Below, piece after piece: positions 11,169 to 21,178 of a DNA stretch of 64,000 bases. The notes under the pieces are model-generated. The model saw nothing but the letters and a program-made list of their open reading frames with translations, did not search any database and had not been told where the DNA came from. Each line of letters starts with the position of its first letter. Within the stretch, counting starts at the first letter, position 1. This stretch comes from Madurella fahalii (taxonomy: Eukaryota > Ascomycota > Sordariomycetes > Sordariales). The position numbers were made by a program, and so were the translations under genes. Location of the stretch: NCBI GenBank assembly GCA_029876055.1, contig CM056878.1, positions 1,240,001 to 1,304,000 of the forward strand, given 5' to 3'.

Positions 11169-12888
11169 ATGGATCCGTTCAGCATCATAAATGATCTGGA
11201 GACTTGCTACAAATACGTCGTCCGGTCCGTCGTCGTCGCCTACATCGACATATATTTGGCGAGTTTGGCAGTACCAACAACGTACTTACTACTTCCTCAC
11301 GTAAATGCAGATATGGCAAAGCGCTGGTGGATTTCTGCCAGAGATGGAAGGACGCAGATGCGGAACTTGCAGACAGGGTCACCACGGTTGAGTTGTGCTG
11401 GATGAATACGTCGGTCCAGTTGCAGCTCATTGAGGCGTTACATCCTGTGCTGAACGCCGAGGTGCAGAGGATCTTCGACGACAGTCTGGCCGTCCTTGCT
11501 AGGAAGCTGGACCTCGCTGTTGCACTGGTGCAGAAATTGCAGGACCGAGGTCAGATCAGCGTCCCAGCATCTTTCACTTCTGCCGCAGAGCCAAAGGCGC
11601 CAAGTATGCGCTGAATCAGAGCGCATTAGATGTCGCAATCCAGGACCTCGAGGCATGGCAAGGACGTTACTAGGTGGCCCTGGACCTGAATATGCGCGAT
11701 CCGAACCCCCTGATTGACGAGAAGCTGATGCAGATGCCCAAGACGCGGAATGCGCAGATCAAGCAGGACGGCGTGGCTGCAACCACCAGCCCATCACCGC
11801 TCTCTCTGACGGAGGCCATCCGATACGCCCTCCAACCCACAAGGACCCCGCCATCAGTTTTCCTACAAGATACGGCGCTCGAGACCTCGGCTGTCCCCTT
11901 CAGCAGAGCAAGGACAGCCTGCAAGCAGAGCTCGTCCAAGACACAGTGGTTCATCCTCGACAGGTTGCTCTGCAGGCCTGGGACGGACGTGCAGGCTCTG
12001 AAAGATAGCGTGCGCAACCTAGCACGCAAACTGAGGCGCGCCGACCCATTTGCCTTTGGGCTACTTAACTGCAAGGGCTTCATGCGGGTGTTCGAGTAGT
12101 CGGCATCCCGGGCGGACCTCGCAGGCTTCGACCTGGTCTTCAACTTGCCCTAGGGTATCGACGTGACGCAGGTGCATAGCTTGATGGCCCTGTTGCTTTC
12201 ACCGAACAGCCCGCCGTCGCTGTCGCGCAGAGTCCGCCTGGCCCAAGAGCTGGCCACATCGGTCAGCTACGTGCACACGTTCGACTTTGTGCACAAGAAT
12301 ATCCGCCCCGAGTCGGTTCTGGTGTTCCAGGAGAAGGAGAATTCCCAGCTTGACACCTGCGCCACCGCCATGATCACTACCAACCAACGGTCCCGTTTCC
12401 TCATTAGATTCGAGAGCTTCCGGGCGGCCGAAACGGGTTCCAACTTCATCGGCGACCTGGACCGGGGGTCCAACATCTACCGCCACCCAGAGCGGATGGG
12501 CCAGCGCCCTGCAGAGGCGTACCAGATTCAATATGATATCTACAGTCTTGGGGTTTGCCTGCTCGAGATTGGGCTTTGGGAGCCGCTGGTCGAGTATCCA
12601 AGCGTTGGGCCGACCTCAGAGCCCAAATATGGCCGCGTGGGCCGCGACTTTGATAGTACGGGCAAGGATTGGCTCTTATTCAAGGATTATCTGGTTGTTC
12701 TGACAGAGAACGAGCTGCCTCGAAGGATAGGCGACTTGAATGCCGACGTTGTAGTGACCTGTCTGACTTGCTTGGACAAGAACGGCAACTTTGATGATGA
12801 GGCGGAAGTCGCTGATGCAGACGGAATCCCCGTTGGAGTGCGCTTCATTGAGATGATATCTGGGCAACTGAAGGAGATCGTGCTATGA
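11169..12888 (+). pseudogene. Broken HeLo/NLR-associated pseudokinase-type gene
   Basis: This is a decayed member of a multi-copy Pezizomycotina family annotated as protein-kinase-domain or prion-inhibition proteins, linked to heterokaryon incompatibility-type cell death (family knowledge). From 11169 an N-terminus begins MDPFSIINDLETCYKY. A helical region (about 11305-11560) includes YGKALVDFCQRWKDADAEL and LARKLDLAVALVQKLQD. The frame then shifts at about 11545-11580 into AKYALNQSALDVAIQDLEAW. In that frame the gene is open to 12888 except for TAG codons at 11671, 12097 and 12151. The kinase-like part shows GLLNCKGFMRVFE, VHKNIRPESVLVF (HKN instead of catalytic HRD), no DFG, then YRHPERM and QYDIYSLGVCLLEIGLWEPL. 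The catalytic losses are family-wide, so it was a pseudokinase even when intact. Exon structure at the N-terminus is unsure. Confidence 0.8.
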
Positions 12889-13204
12889 CAATGGACAAAC
12901 ATGCGAGATGGCCTTTTAAGAACCAAAAAAATGTGTCGCGGATACCTGAACCCCTTAAGGAATGTGTAGAGCAGGAAGTATCTTTGATGTTTGATGGCCG
13001 TAACGACTGCCGAGCACCTGCGGAATATACCTTTATAATAACCCAAGAGAAAAAAAAAAAAGTGACCTTTACCCGGGAAGTTACTAGTTAAGAATATGCT
13101 ACAATAGTGTATGGTTTGTAGGATAACTGCCCAGGGGATGTTAGGATGCAAAACAGGCGTTTTGCCGTTTACAGATCTTGACGGTACATGCTACCCATAC
13201 TTGT
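12889..13204. other. Convergent 3' region of the accessory island
   Basis: Separates the pseudokinase relic from the ankyrin-CorA gene. It includes an A-rich run near 13049-13060. No gene is seen. Confidence 0.5.
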
Positions 13205-16200
13205 CTATACCATAGGGCATAACCCAACAGCATCAATACATACTAGTAAGTACCTCATCGCCACCTCACCACTAACCCCCCCTAACCCTGAACAACCCCC
13301 TTGTTCTTCGTCGTCCATCATTGGACGGCGTCTTTGTGGCGTAAACGGAAGGCCCCTTCTATTCCAACGATAGTAGACTGTAGAAGAGTCCACTGTAGAA
13401 GAGTCTGAGTCGTTCCCATCTATGCCGCCTGCCCACGCCCCTTTCTCAACCTCCCTTCGGCGTCCAGTTTTCGTGCTGATCCTTCTCTTCCTGATCGTCC
13501 TGTCTTGAATTGCACCGCCTAGTTGATTAAATGTCCCAGTTCGCCTGGGAGGGGGATCATCATTTTCTCCCATCACCTTGTTACCTCCGCCGCCGGGGCC
13601 ATCACCCGTGCTGCCTCCACTTCCGCCTCCACCTCCGCCGTTTTTACTACGCCGAAGCCAGCTCGGGAGACGAAGGTTCGCCCAGTAGGCGTAAAGGAGA
13701 CAGCCGATCCAGATCGGGATGGAAATGCCAACTTTGTGAGACGGTAAGTTGGCATGTTTGATCTTGACTTTGGTGAGACAGAGTGTGCACTTACATATGA
13801 TGGGGAAAATCCAATTCGGCGAGTACAGCAATTCGCCCTTGTCATCGTGCTGGAACAAAGTAATGTTCACGGCGAAGAGGGATGTGAAGAAGGACAATGG
13901 GAGCTAGGCATATGGAACTTGGCATCAGTTGATTAGGTCCGCAAGAAAAAAGGAAAAGAGGTGACTTCCTTAAAGAGTCACAAGTTGCCTGGGTAGGTAC
14001 AGACAAAGAGAATGGTGGTGATTGTAAAAACCAAGAGTGTCCTGCCCTGCTGAACGGCCTCAGTCGACTGGGAGATGGCGATTTCGCTTTGTTGCAACGT
14101 GAGAGTTGCATTCACCTATACGGCTCCTGTTAGCTGTGGAAATTCTTCTCCAATGTCCGTATTTGGTCGTACTGCGTTGTGAATGCCCTTGGCGACTTTG
14201 TCCATCTCGTCAATCTCTTTGATGATGTAATTAGCTGAGCGCGGCACGTCAGGGTCGCTGCGCAAGAGTCTCTCCTGGACGATCTTCTGATATGATGCCA
14301 AAGCTCGGAGAATGCAGAGTTCATCTCGGATGTCCTTGATCAAGCAGAGAAGGCTGGCCGTCGCACCAATGTTATTTGACCTTCTCTTGATGGAAATATG
14401 ACCCCTCTCTGCTTGACTCTTCAGGTTGTCGTTGGTGAAGTTTTCAAATAAATCTGCTTCCTTTATCGCCTGCTCCGTGACGGATCAGTAACAGCCGATT
14501 CTATCCATGGAATGGAAACTACAAGAAGGGGGCAAAGTACCGCTTTGTTGATAGCATATGAGAAGATTTGGTGAGCGGACAAGCTCTTCCGGGTGCCTTT
14601 GGTTGCAATACCAGTTTGTTGTGCTTCTCCGTTCGTCCTGGTAGTGAAGAATTTGACACAAGAGTCGACGATGAACTTGCTCATCATGTGGGCCGAATTT
14701 GGCTGCGGACGGCCCTTGCCTGCCTCTGGTTCCTTGCTGAGCTCTCTGAGGATAATGGTGGCAAGGTCTTCCACGTTATCAGGGCGGTGAGTTGACGAAG
14801 TGATGATAGTTTCTGGTAGTATCAGCCTCGTTTTCCATGGGAGAGCTTGGGGAAAGCCCTTTGATATAAAATCGACCTGCTCAGGTTATAACTCGTAGCT
14901 CACCTTTGTTGAGCACCCAGACCCATAGCTCGTCTATCTGGAGAACGGTCCAGGACTTCAGCCCTAATTTTTTCACATCGCCATCGAGCTCTTTGGTAAC
15001 TACTTGATCCTGGTTTCGGCGCTTCATGTCCCTCTCCAGTTCGTCGTCCCCAGCGGTGTGGTAATAGAATTCGTCTAGGGTTCTCGTTCCGTGTATGGTT
15101 TGACCTTCATAGGCATCTAGTAGTTGTTGATATTTTGGATCACCCGGACCGTTCTCCTCGATTCTTCCAAACCGAACATAAGGTATCTGGTGGTCCTGGT
15201 TCACATCTGAAAGCTCCAGGTTATACTTGGGTTTCACTTACGTAGACAGCCATCATGTTCTCCAGCTCCCTTTGTGTCTCCATCTTCTCGGCCGGCACTC
15301 TGCCTTGCTGGCTTTTAGGTGAGTCTCTTGTGGTGCATATCCAAGGGCTTTTCTCCGCAACACAGTGGGGTTTCATGAGTCGCGACTTGGAAGACCCATG
15401 AGGAATTTCCTGCCAGCTCTTCTTAAAGAAGGACATCATTGAAGCTAACTGGCCCTCCTCCCTCTTCTCCTCCAAACCTATGGCAACGACTAGGTCCTAG
15501 ACGTGGTTGTTTAGCATTGATTGGTCTTGTCTTTGAGCTGCATACGCTTGAGCAGCTTAGTTCAAAGATGAATGGGATCTAATAAGAGAGCTTACGTTCA
15601 TCCATTGCATCTAGTTTCTCTTTAGCATCATCTCCCTCCGGGAATCACAGGCATTCGATAGAAGGTCTTACATTGTTCGCTGGCAAATGTATCCACCGAA
15701 ACTTGAAGTCCTCTTTAGCGAACACCTTATTACCGTCTGTTTTATTCAGTTTGCCGCTGGTACCATTGATCCAGCCCCTGGCGTCTGTCATGATGCGGAT
15801 AGGACCTTCTTTACATATGACCTGTTCCACATGCCGCAGCTGACGAAGGAAGCCGGTTCGGGAGCCTTCGGCATAGAAGTCTGCAAGGACTGCGTCGAAA
15901 TCGGACATGAACGCCTTTGCCTTTGGCTTCTCATATCGCTCAATTGGAATAGACGTTGGCACGAACGGCGGATCTCTTAGGAGGTCGACGGTCCTTTCAT
16001 ATTCATCCGTCTTGAGCATCTGAAGATTGGCATCTTTCGGTGTAACTTCGCCTTCCCGCTTCCTCGACCACCTATCCGGGACCCTCCCATCCGGACCACG
16101 GAGAACCCTTTTCGGCCTTTTTACCACTCTATCCCCATCCAGGTCGGTTGCTTCAAGTCCATCCTTGATCTCGGCGGCGATTTTTAATGCACGCTTTCTG

Positions 16201-18250
16201 TTTCTGTCGTTTTCAGGCTTTGGTTCCATGCTGTAAAGGAGCTGCCACACAATCCGATCATTCCCGGTGCAGGCAGCCCAGTCTAGAGCATTCCAATTGT
16301 TCTGATTCTCGGCGGGATTTAAGTAAAACCTCGCAGCTGCGGCTCTCTTGCCCTTCTTCAACAATAGCCGAGCAATGTCATGCGTCTCTCTGTTCTCAGC
16401 AGCCCAACCAAGCACCTGATCATGCACGGCATCATTGGTGGCGTCCGGTGACAGTGGCGAGTTGGCCACCTCCTTCGCTAAGATGAAGAGTGCGGTCTCT
16501 CCTTTCGCATTGGGCGCAAACATATCTTCCCAGTTCATCCTTTCCATGAGAAGCCCGATTATCTCCTTGTCGTAGGAACCAGAGCTTGCTGCGAGGTGGA
16601 GTGGTGTTTGAGATTCATCGTTCTTGGCCGCCACATTAGCCCCGTGGGCCAGCAAGCACTTCACCACCTTTTCACTCGATTGAGCATCACTACCACTGGT
16701 GAGCGCGATAGCCCGTATCCAGCCCAGGTCATCGGACTCCCTGGGGACCTCCACACTGTCGTCGTCGGTTTCGGCCCGGCGGCAACTGGCATAATGCAGC
16801 GCGGTCCAACCATCTTTGTCGGCCATGTTGGCGCCATCTTCATCTCCCATGGACACGAGGAGCTGGTTTACAATATCCGCGTAGCCGCGTCTGCTGGCTT
16901 TGTGTAGTGCAGTCTGCCCAAGTTCGTCGACATTTCTCGGGTCTGCCTGGCCGTCTTGCAGGAGGATTCTCACGATCTCTCCATTGCCAAAAAAGCTTGC
17001 CTTGTGCAGGGTAGTGCGGCGGGCATGATTGGCGACATGCACTGAAGCTTTGCGCCTGAGCAGGCTCCTGACAAACGTCTCGTTTCCAGCCACGCTTGCG
17101 AGCATGAGTTGAGTCCAGCCTTCGTTTTCCGCCGCATTGACGTTTGTGGTATCCTGAGCCAGAAGTGTCTCGACAGTATCATCATCCGACTGACTTATAG
17201 CCACTATCAAGGGAGTCTGACCATCCTTGTCCGCTATATTGACGTCCGCCTTTGCCATTATAAGCACGTCTATCACTCCACTGTTCGTTTGGCGGACGGC
17301 CTTTGCCACCGGTGTTCGACCTTTGTTGCTGACTGCGTTGATGTCCACATTCTGCTTCATCAGAAGCTCCACAACCGCTACGCTCGCGTGTCCAGAAGCC
17401 GAGTATAACGGGGTTCGACCGTTCTTATCGACTGCGCCGACGTCTGCGCCGGCTTTAATGAGCAGTTCTACAGACTTTAGGAGGTCCCACCGGCAAGCTA
17501 TGTGCAGCGGTGTAACGCCATCCCACCCCGTTTGTTGACTTCAGCTCGCCTCTCGACAAGCAATTCCACGATATCTTCCGTCTCAACGAAGCATGCGGTC
17601 ATCAAGGGAGTCCATCCATTCCCGGAGCTCTCAGCATTGATATTCGCGTGGTTATCCAGGAGCAGAGAAACCAGGGTTGTTGACGCTTGCCGGATGGCAT
17701 GTGTGAGAGGAGTGTATCTCTGACGTTGATCCCTTGCTTCCAAATCTGCTTTGTGATCGATGAGAAGACGGGCCATATCCACATCTCGCAGGTAGCAAGC
17801 ACGGTTAAGTGGCGGGAACCACTCTCCATCTCTGTTTGGCGAGGCCTTGTGATCGAGTAACACACGCGCAACGTCTATATCTTTCTGGGCAACGGCGATA
17901 CCAAGCGCAGTGGCTTGGTGGTCATCAAGAGCGTCAATCTGCTCTTGCGTCATGGCTTTCAACACGCTGCTCAGAACATTTTTGTTTGCGCGTTTGATGA
18001 CCAAAAGATGCAACAAGGTATATCCGCTGGGTGTTCGAGCGCCGAGATTGGCACCTTTGGCGACGAGAGCCGGAACCCTGTCAGGGTCGCTCTCGGCTGC
18101 ACCCAGCAGCTCCTCGCCGGGAATCGGCCACTCATGGTTATCGTGATCTTGACGACTGCCCGAGGATCCGTCATTTGGGATATCTCCTGGCTCTGGCCTC
18201 TAATTTTCCCGAGAGGATGAGGCAACGCTCTTCGTGTCGGCTAGCTCCAT
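13205..18250 (-). CDS. Ankyrin-repeat protein with C-terminal CorA-like transmembrane domain (interrupted)
   Basis: Nine exons (15672-18250, 15596-15610, 15242-15496, 14904-15195, 14541-14812, 14173-14469, 14005-14115, 13795-13903 and 13205-13731) encode roughly 1,290 residues. About a dozen ankyrin repeats (for example DGWTALHYASCRR, DESQTPLHLAASSG) fill residues 70-620. After a basic linker comes the signature of the fungal ankyrin-CorA family: FRWIHLPANN, a 15-nt exon MQWMN, DLVVAIGLEEKREE, RTLDEFYY, RNQDQVV and IDELWVWVLNK. A helical stalk and two membrane segments (LPLSFFTSLFAVNIT and FGISIPIWIGCLLYAYW) follow. The tail is Gly- and Arg-rich. Two defects exist: an in-frame TAG at 18200-18202 (codon 17) and a one-base frame break at about 17521-17531. 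The remaining eight exons are clean, so decay is recent or part of it is a sequence error. Function is unknown; transport is not implied. Confidence 0.78.
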
Positions 18251-19005
18251 GGCGACCACTACATGACAGAGATAGTACGCACCAGGTAGATAGATGAGAC
18301 AGGAACTTCAGGAAGTATGAGAGAGCTGAAATAAAACCCGGGGGAAGGCTGGACTTATTTGATGCCAGCCACCCCCCTCCTGCTCTCCCTCTTGAGTGTG
18401 CATCGAGTCCGTGCGCCCACCCACCCGATTAGTATTCCACTCGTCCAGACCTTCTCCGTTTGCCTTACCAATTTGGGCGCGCCGAGTGCATCTGATGACC
18501 TGATAGGCGAGGAGGGGCGGGAGTTGGGCAGCCGGAACCAAATGCTACCCGATAGTTTTCTGCGCCGGGCCCCAGCCATTGCTCTATCGCAGGTGCGGAT
18601 CTAGGTCAGCCAAAAATTTGCCATGTCTTAGGTGCCATACCTAAAGACCTGATCAAAGTGCCCTTGTAGTTAACTACCTAGCTCTGTCCAGTCCCGCTCC
18701 TCCACAGACCAGATACTACCGCAGCGCGGAATTCTCGAAGGACAGGTCAGGTGACCCACCTCAGCAACGCTCGGGCCACAGGTGCTGCTGGATAGTGGAT
18801 ACAGAGTAAACGGCCTCCCACTTCAGGTCAAGAAAGGCTGAGAAGGCTCCGAGGTAGTAGGTACTAAGTAGGTCGCGCAGACCGAATGAAGGAATCTGAA
18901 AACGGTGCACGGGAATTTCAGGGGGGTCATCCTGTCGCAGCTGTTTTGCTTGGAATTCTTCCGTTTCCCATCCAGCCGTAAATCTTGCATCGCTCCGCCG
19001 CAAGC
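18251..19005. other. Divergent promoter region, ankyrin-CorA gene / PPIL2
   Basis: No gene is supported. It contains several short CTACCTA/TAGGTAC-type repeats (about 18600-18870). It marks the right border of the accessory island. Confidence 0.5.
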
Positions 19006-20865
19006 ATGGGGAAGGGAACAGACAAGCTCTACATCACACACTCGGAGTGGTCATCATCCGACGCCTACGGCGCCAGTGTTGGCGCGAATGCCGGCTCGCG
19101 GGCCCAGCGCAGCGGCGCCGCCGCCCACGCCAGCTTCAAGCGCCTCCCCTTCAACTTTTGCGCCGCCAGCCTCCAGCCCTTCAAGAATCCCGTCTGCACC
19201 GTCGACGGCACCATCTTCGACGTCGAGGTCATCAGCGCCTGGCTGGAGAAGCACGCGACTAACCCCATCAATGGCGAGCCGCTCGCCGCCAAGGACCTGA
19301 TCCGCCTCAACTTTGCGCGCAACGCCGATACCGCCACCGGGGGAGGCGGCGGCGGCGGCAGCAGCAGCAGCAGCGGCAATGGCGTTCCGACCGATGGCAA
19401 GGGCGATTTCATTGACCCCGTCACCTTCAAGGTCTTCACCGACAACACGCACATTGTAGCCGTCCGCCACGGCAGCTACGCCAACGTTTTCGCCTGGGAG
19501 ACGGTCGAGCGCATGAACATCAAGGCCAAGATGTGGAGGGACCTCGTCGATGACGCCGAGTTCGGCCGCAAGGACATCATCACGCTGCAGGATCCCCAGA
19601 ACGCCGCCAGTCGCGACCTCAGCCGGTTCAAGTACCTCCAAGACGGCCAGGACGCTCTCCCCACGCGGGAGCAAGAAGAGCAGCGCCAGCAGGGCGGCAT
19701 CAACATCGACGCGCTCGGCCGAATAGGCGACAAGGTCCTCCGCGCAAAGGAAGCCGTCCAGCGTGCGCGACAAGCCCGCGAAGGAGGCGACGTCAACCGC
19801 ACCACCAAGTCCCTGACCGCATCCAAACCCACTGCCTCCTCCACCCCCCGCCCGCCCTCCATCCAGGACAAAAAGCTCCCCGCCAACGCCGCAGCCTACA
19901 CCACCGGCCTGGCGGCGGCCTCCTTCACCTCGACGGGGCTCACCCCCTCGACGTCGGGCGAGCGCGCCCTCCTCTCGGACGAGGAGTACATGCTGCACCC
20001 CAAGCGCATCAAGCACAAGGGCTACGCACGCATCGAGACGAACCTGGGGCCGCTCACGCTCGAGCTCCACACCGACACGGCGCCCAAGGCCGTGTGGAAC
20101 TTCGTCCGCCTCGCGCAGCGGGGCTACTACCGCGGCGTGGCCTTCCACCGCTCCATCCCCAACTTCATGATCCAGGGCGGCGACCCGACGGGGACGGGCC
20201 GCGGGGGCCAGTCGGTGTGGGGGAAGAGCTTCGCGGACGAGCTCGAAGGGCCGCACGCGCACGACGCGCGCGGCGTGCTCAGCATGGCCAACAAGGGCAA
20301 GAACACCAACTCGTCGCAGTTCTTCATCACCTACCGCCCCGCCAAGCACCTCGACCGGAAGCACACCATCTTCGGCCGTGTTGTGGACGACGACGACGGC
20401 GGCGGCGGCGGCATGGCCACGCTGGACAAGATGGAACGGACCCCGACCGAGCAGGGGACCAACCGGCCGCTGCACGACATCGTCATCAAGGACGTGGTCG
20501 TCTTTGTCGACCCCTTCGAGGAGTTCCTCAAGGAAAAGAGCCAGAAGGAGGCCGAGAGCAAGGCGAAAGCCGAGATTGCGAGGCGCGGCGGGACCGAGGA
20601 CGACAAGACGACGTGGACGGGGAAGAGGATACGGAGTGAGCGGGATGGGGGCCGGGACGGGGCGAGTAGCGGTGGTGGGCCCGTGGTTGGGAAGTACCTC
20701 CAGAGTGCGCTAGCGAATAATAATACTAAATTGGCCGAGGGAAAGGAGGGGGAGGAGGAGGGGCGGAAGAAGGATGACGAAAGGGCGGTGGAGACGTGGG
20801 AGGAGCCGGTGAGGAAGAAAGCAAAGATGGGGAGAGGGGGGTTTGGGAATTTCGATGGGTGGTAA
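19006..20865 (+). CDS. PPIL2: U-box cyclophilin, PPIL2 / CYP8 type peptidyl-prolyl isomerase
   Basis: An intronless 619-residue protein. It begins MGKGTDKLYITHSEW, matching the conserved PPIL2 start, so ATG 19006 is preferred to upstream frame extensions. A U-box (residues about 44-105: FKRLPFNFCAASLQPF, NPVCTVDGTIFD, WLEKHATNPINGEPL) suggests E3 ubiquitin ligase activity. It is followed by a Gly/Ser run from GGC and AGC triplets, then TDNTHIVAVRHG and DIITLQDPQN. The cyclophilin domain (about 337-500) has FHRSIPNFMIQGGDPTGTG and SQFFITYRPAKHLDRKHTIF. His replaces the cyclosporin-contact Trp, as in other PPIL2 proteins. The C-terminus is charged and basic with a nuclear-type KKAK motif. Relatives associate with spliceosomal complexes. 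Confidence 0.95.
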   Translation: MGKGTDKLYITHSEWSSSDAYGASVGANAGSRAQRSGAAAHASFKRLPFNFCAASLQPFKNPVCTVDGTIFDVEVISAWLEKHATNPINGEPLAAKDLIRLNFARNADTATGGGGGGGSSSSSGNGVPTDGKGDFIDPVTFKVFTDNTHIVAVRHGSYANVFAWETVERMNIKAKMWRDLVDDAEFGRKDIITLQDPQNAASRDLSRFKYLQDGQDALPTREQEEQRQQGGINIDALGRIGDKVLRAKEAVQRARQAREGGDVNRTTKSLTASKPTASSTPRPPSIQDKKLPANAAAYTTGLAAASFTSTGLTPSTSGERALLSDEEYMLHPKRIKHKGYARIETNLGPLTLELHTDTAPKAVWNFVRLAQRGYYRGVAFHRSIPNFMIQGGDPTGTGRGGQSVWGKSFADELEGPHAHDARGVLSMANKGKNTNSSQFFITYRPAKHLDRKHTIFGRVVDDDDGGGGGMATLDKMERTPTEQGTNRPLHDIVIKDVVVFVDPFEEFLKEKSQKEAESKAKAEIARRGGTEDDKTTWTGKRIRSERDGGRDGASSGGGPVVGKYLQSALANNNTKLAEGKEGEEEGRKKDDERAVETWEEPVRKKAKMGRGGFGNFDGW

Positions 20866-21178
20866 TGTGGGTTTTGTGATAGACTGTACGGCATTTGCAT
20901 TGCTTGGCGTTGGGAAGGAAGAAGTGGCGGGTTCCAGTGATTGGAGTTGATTTTGTTTAGGTTCGTCAAGGTCTGACTGCGAAGGGCAGTCGGTATATAC
21001 CATTGCAATAAGAGATATACATGTCATGTAATAAATGTGCTTCCCTGCTTGGTATGTGGGACGTTCTCTCCCCTTCCCCCTTTTTTTTCCCCCGTCGTCC
21101 ATCTCGAGCTTGTTACAGTCTCGATCTCAGTCAAACCGCATCCCTTTATACTGCCCCTCCCCCCCAACCTCTTAGACT
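20866..21178. other. Convergent 3' region (PPIL2 / Zn2Cys6 regulator)
   Basis: This 313-bp spacer has T-rich and C-rich runs near 21070-21095 and 21160-21172. No gene or repeat element is recognised. Confidence 0.5.

Noticed and set aside
13205..18250. Magnesium transporter function for the CorA-like gene
   Set aside because: Fold similarity only; the GMN-type selectivity motif of true CorA channels was not found, so transport is not claimed.
19054..20475. 473-aa minus-strand open frame antisense to PPIL2
   Set aside because: It exactly mirrors a highly conserved, GC3-rich gene; its Val/Gly/Ala/Arg-rich composition is a codon-bias shadow with no motif.
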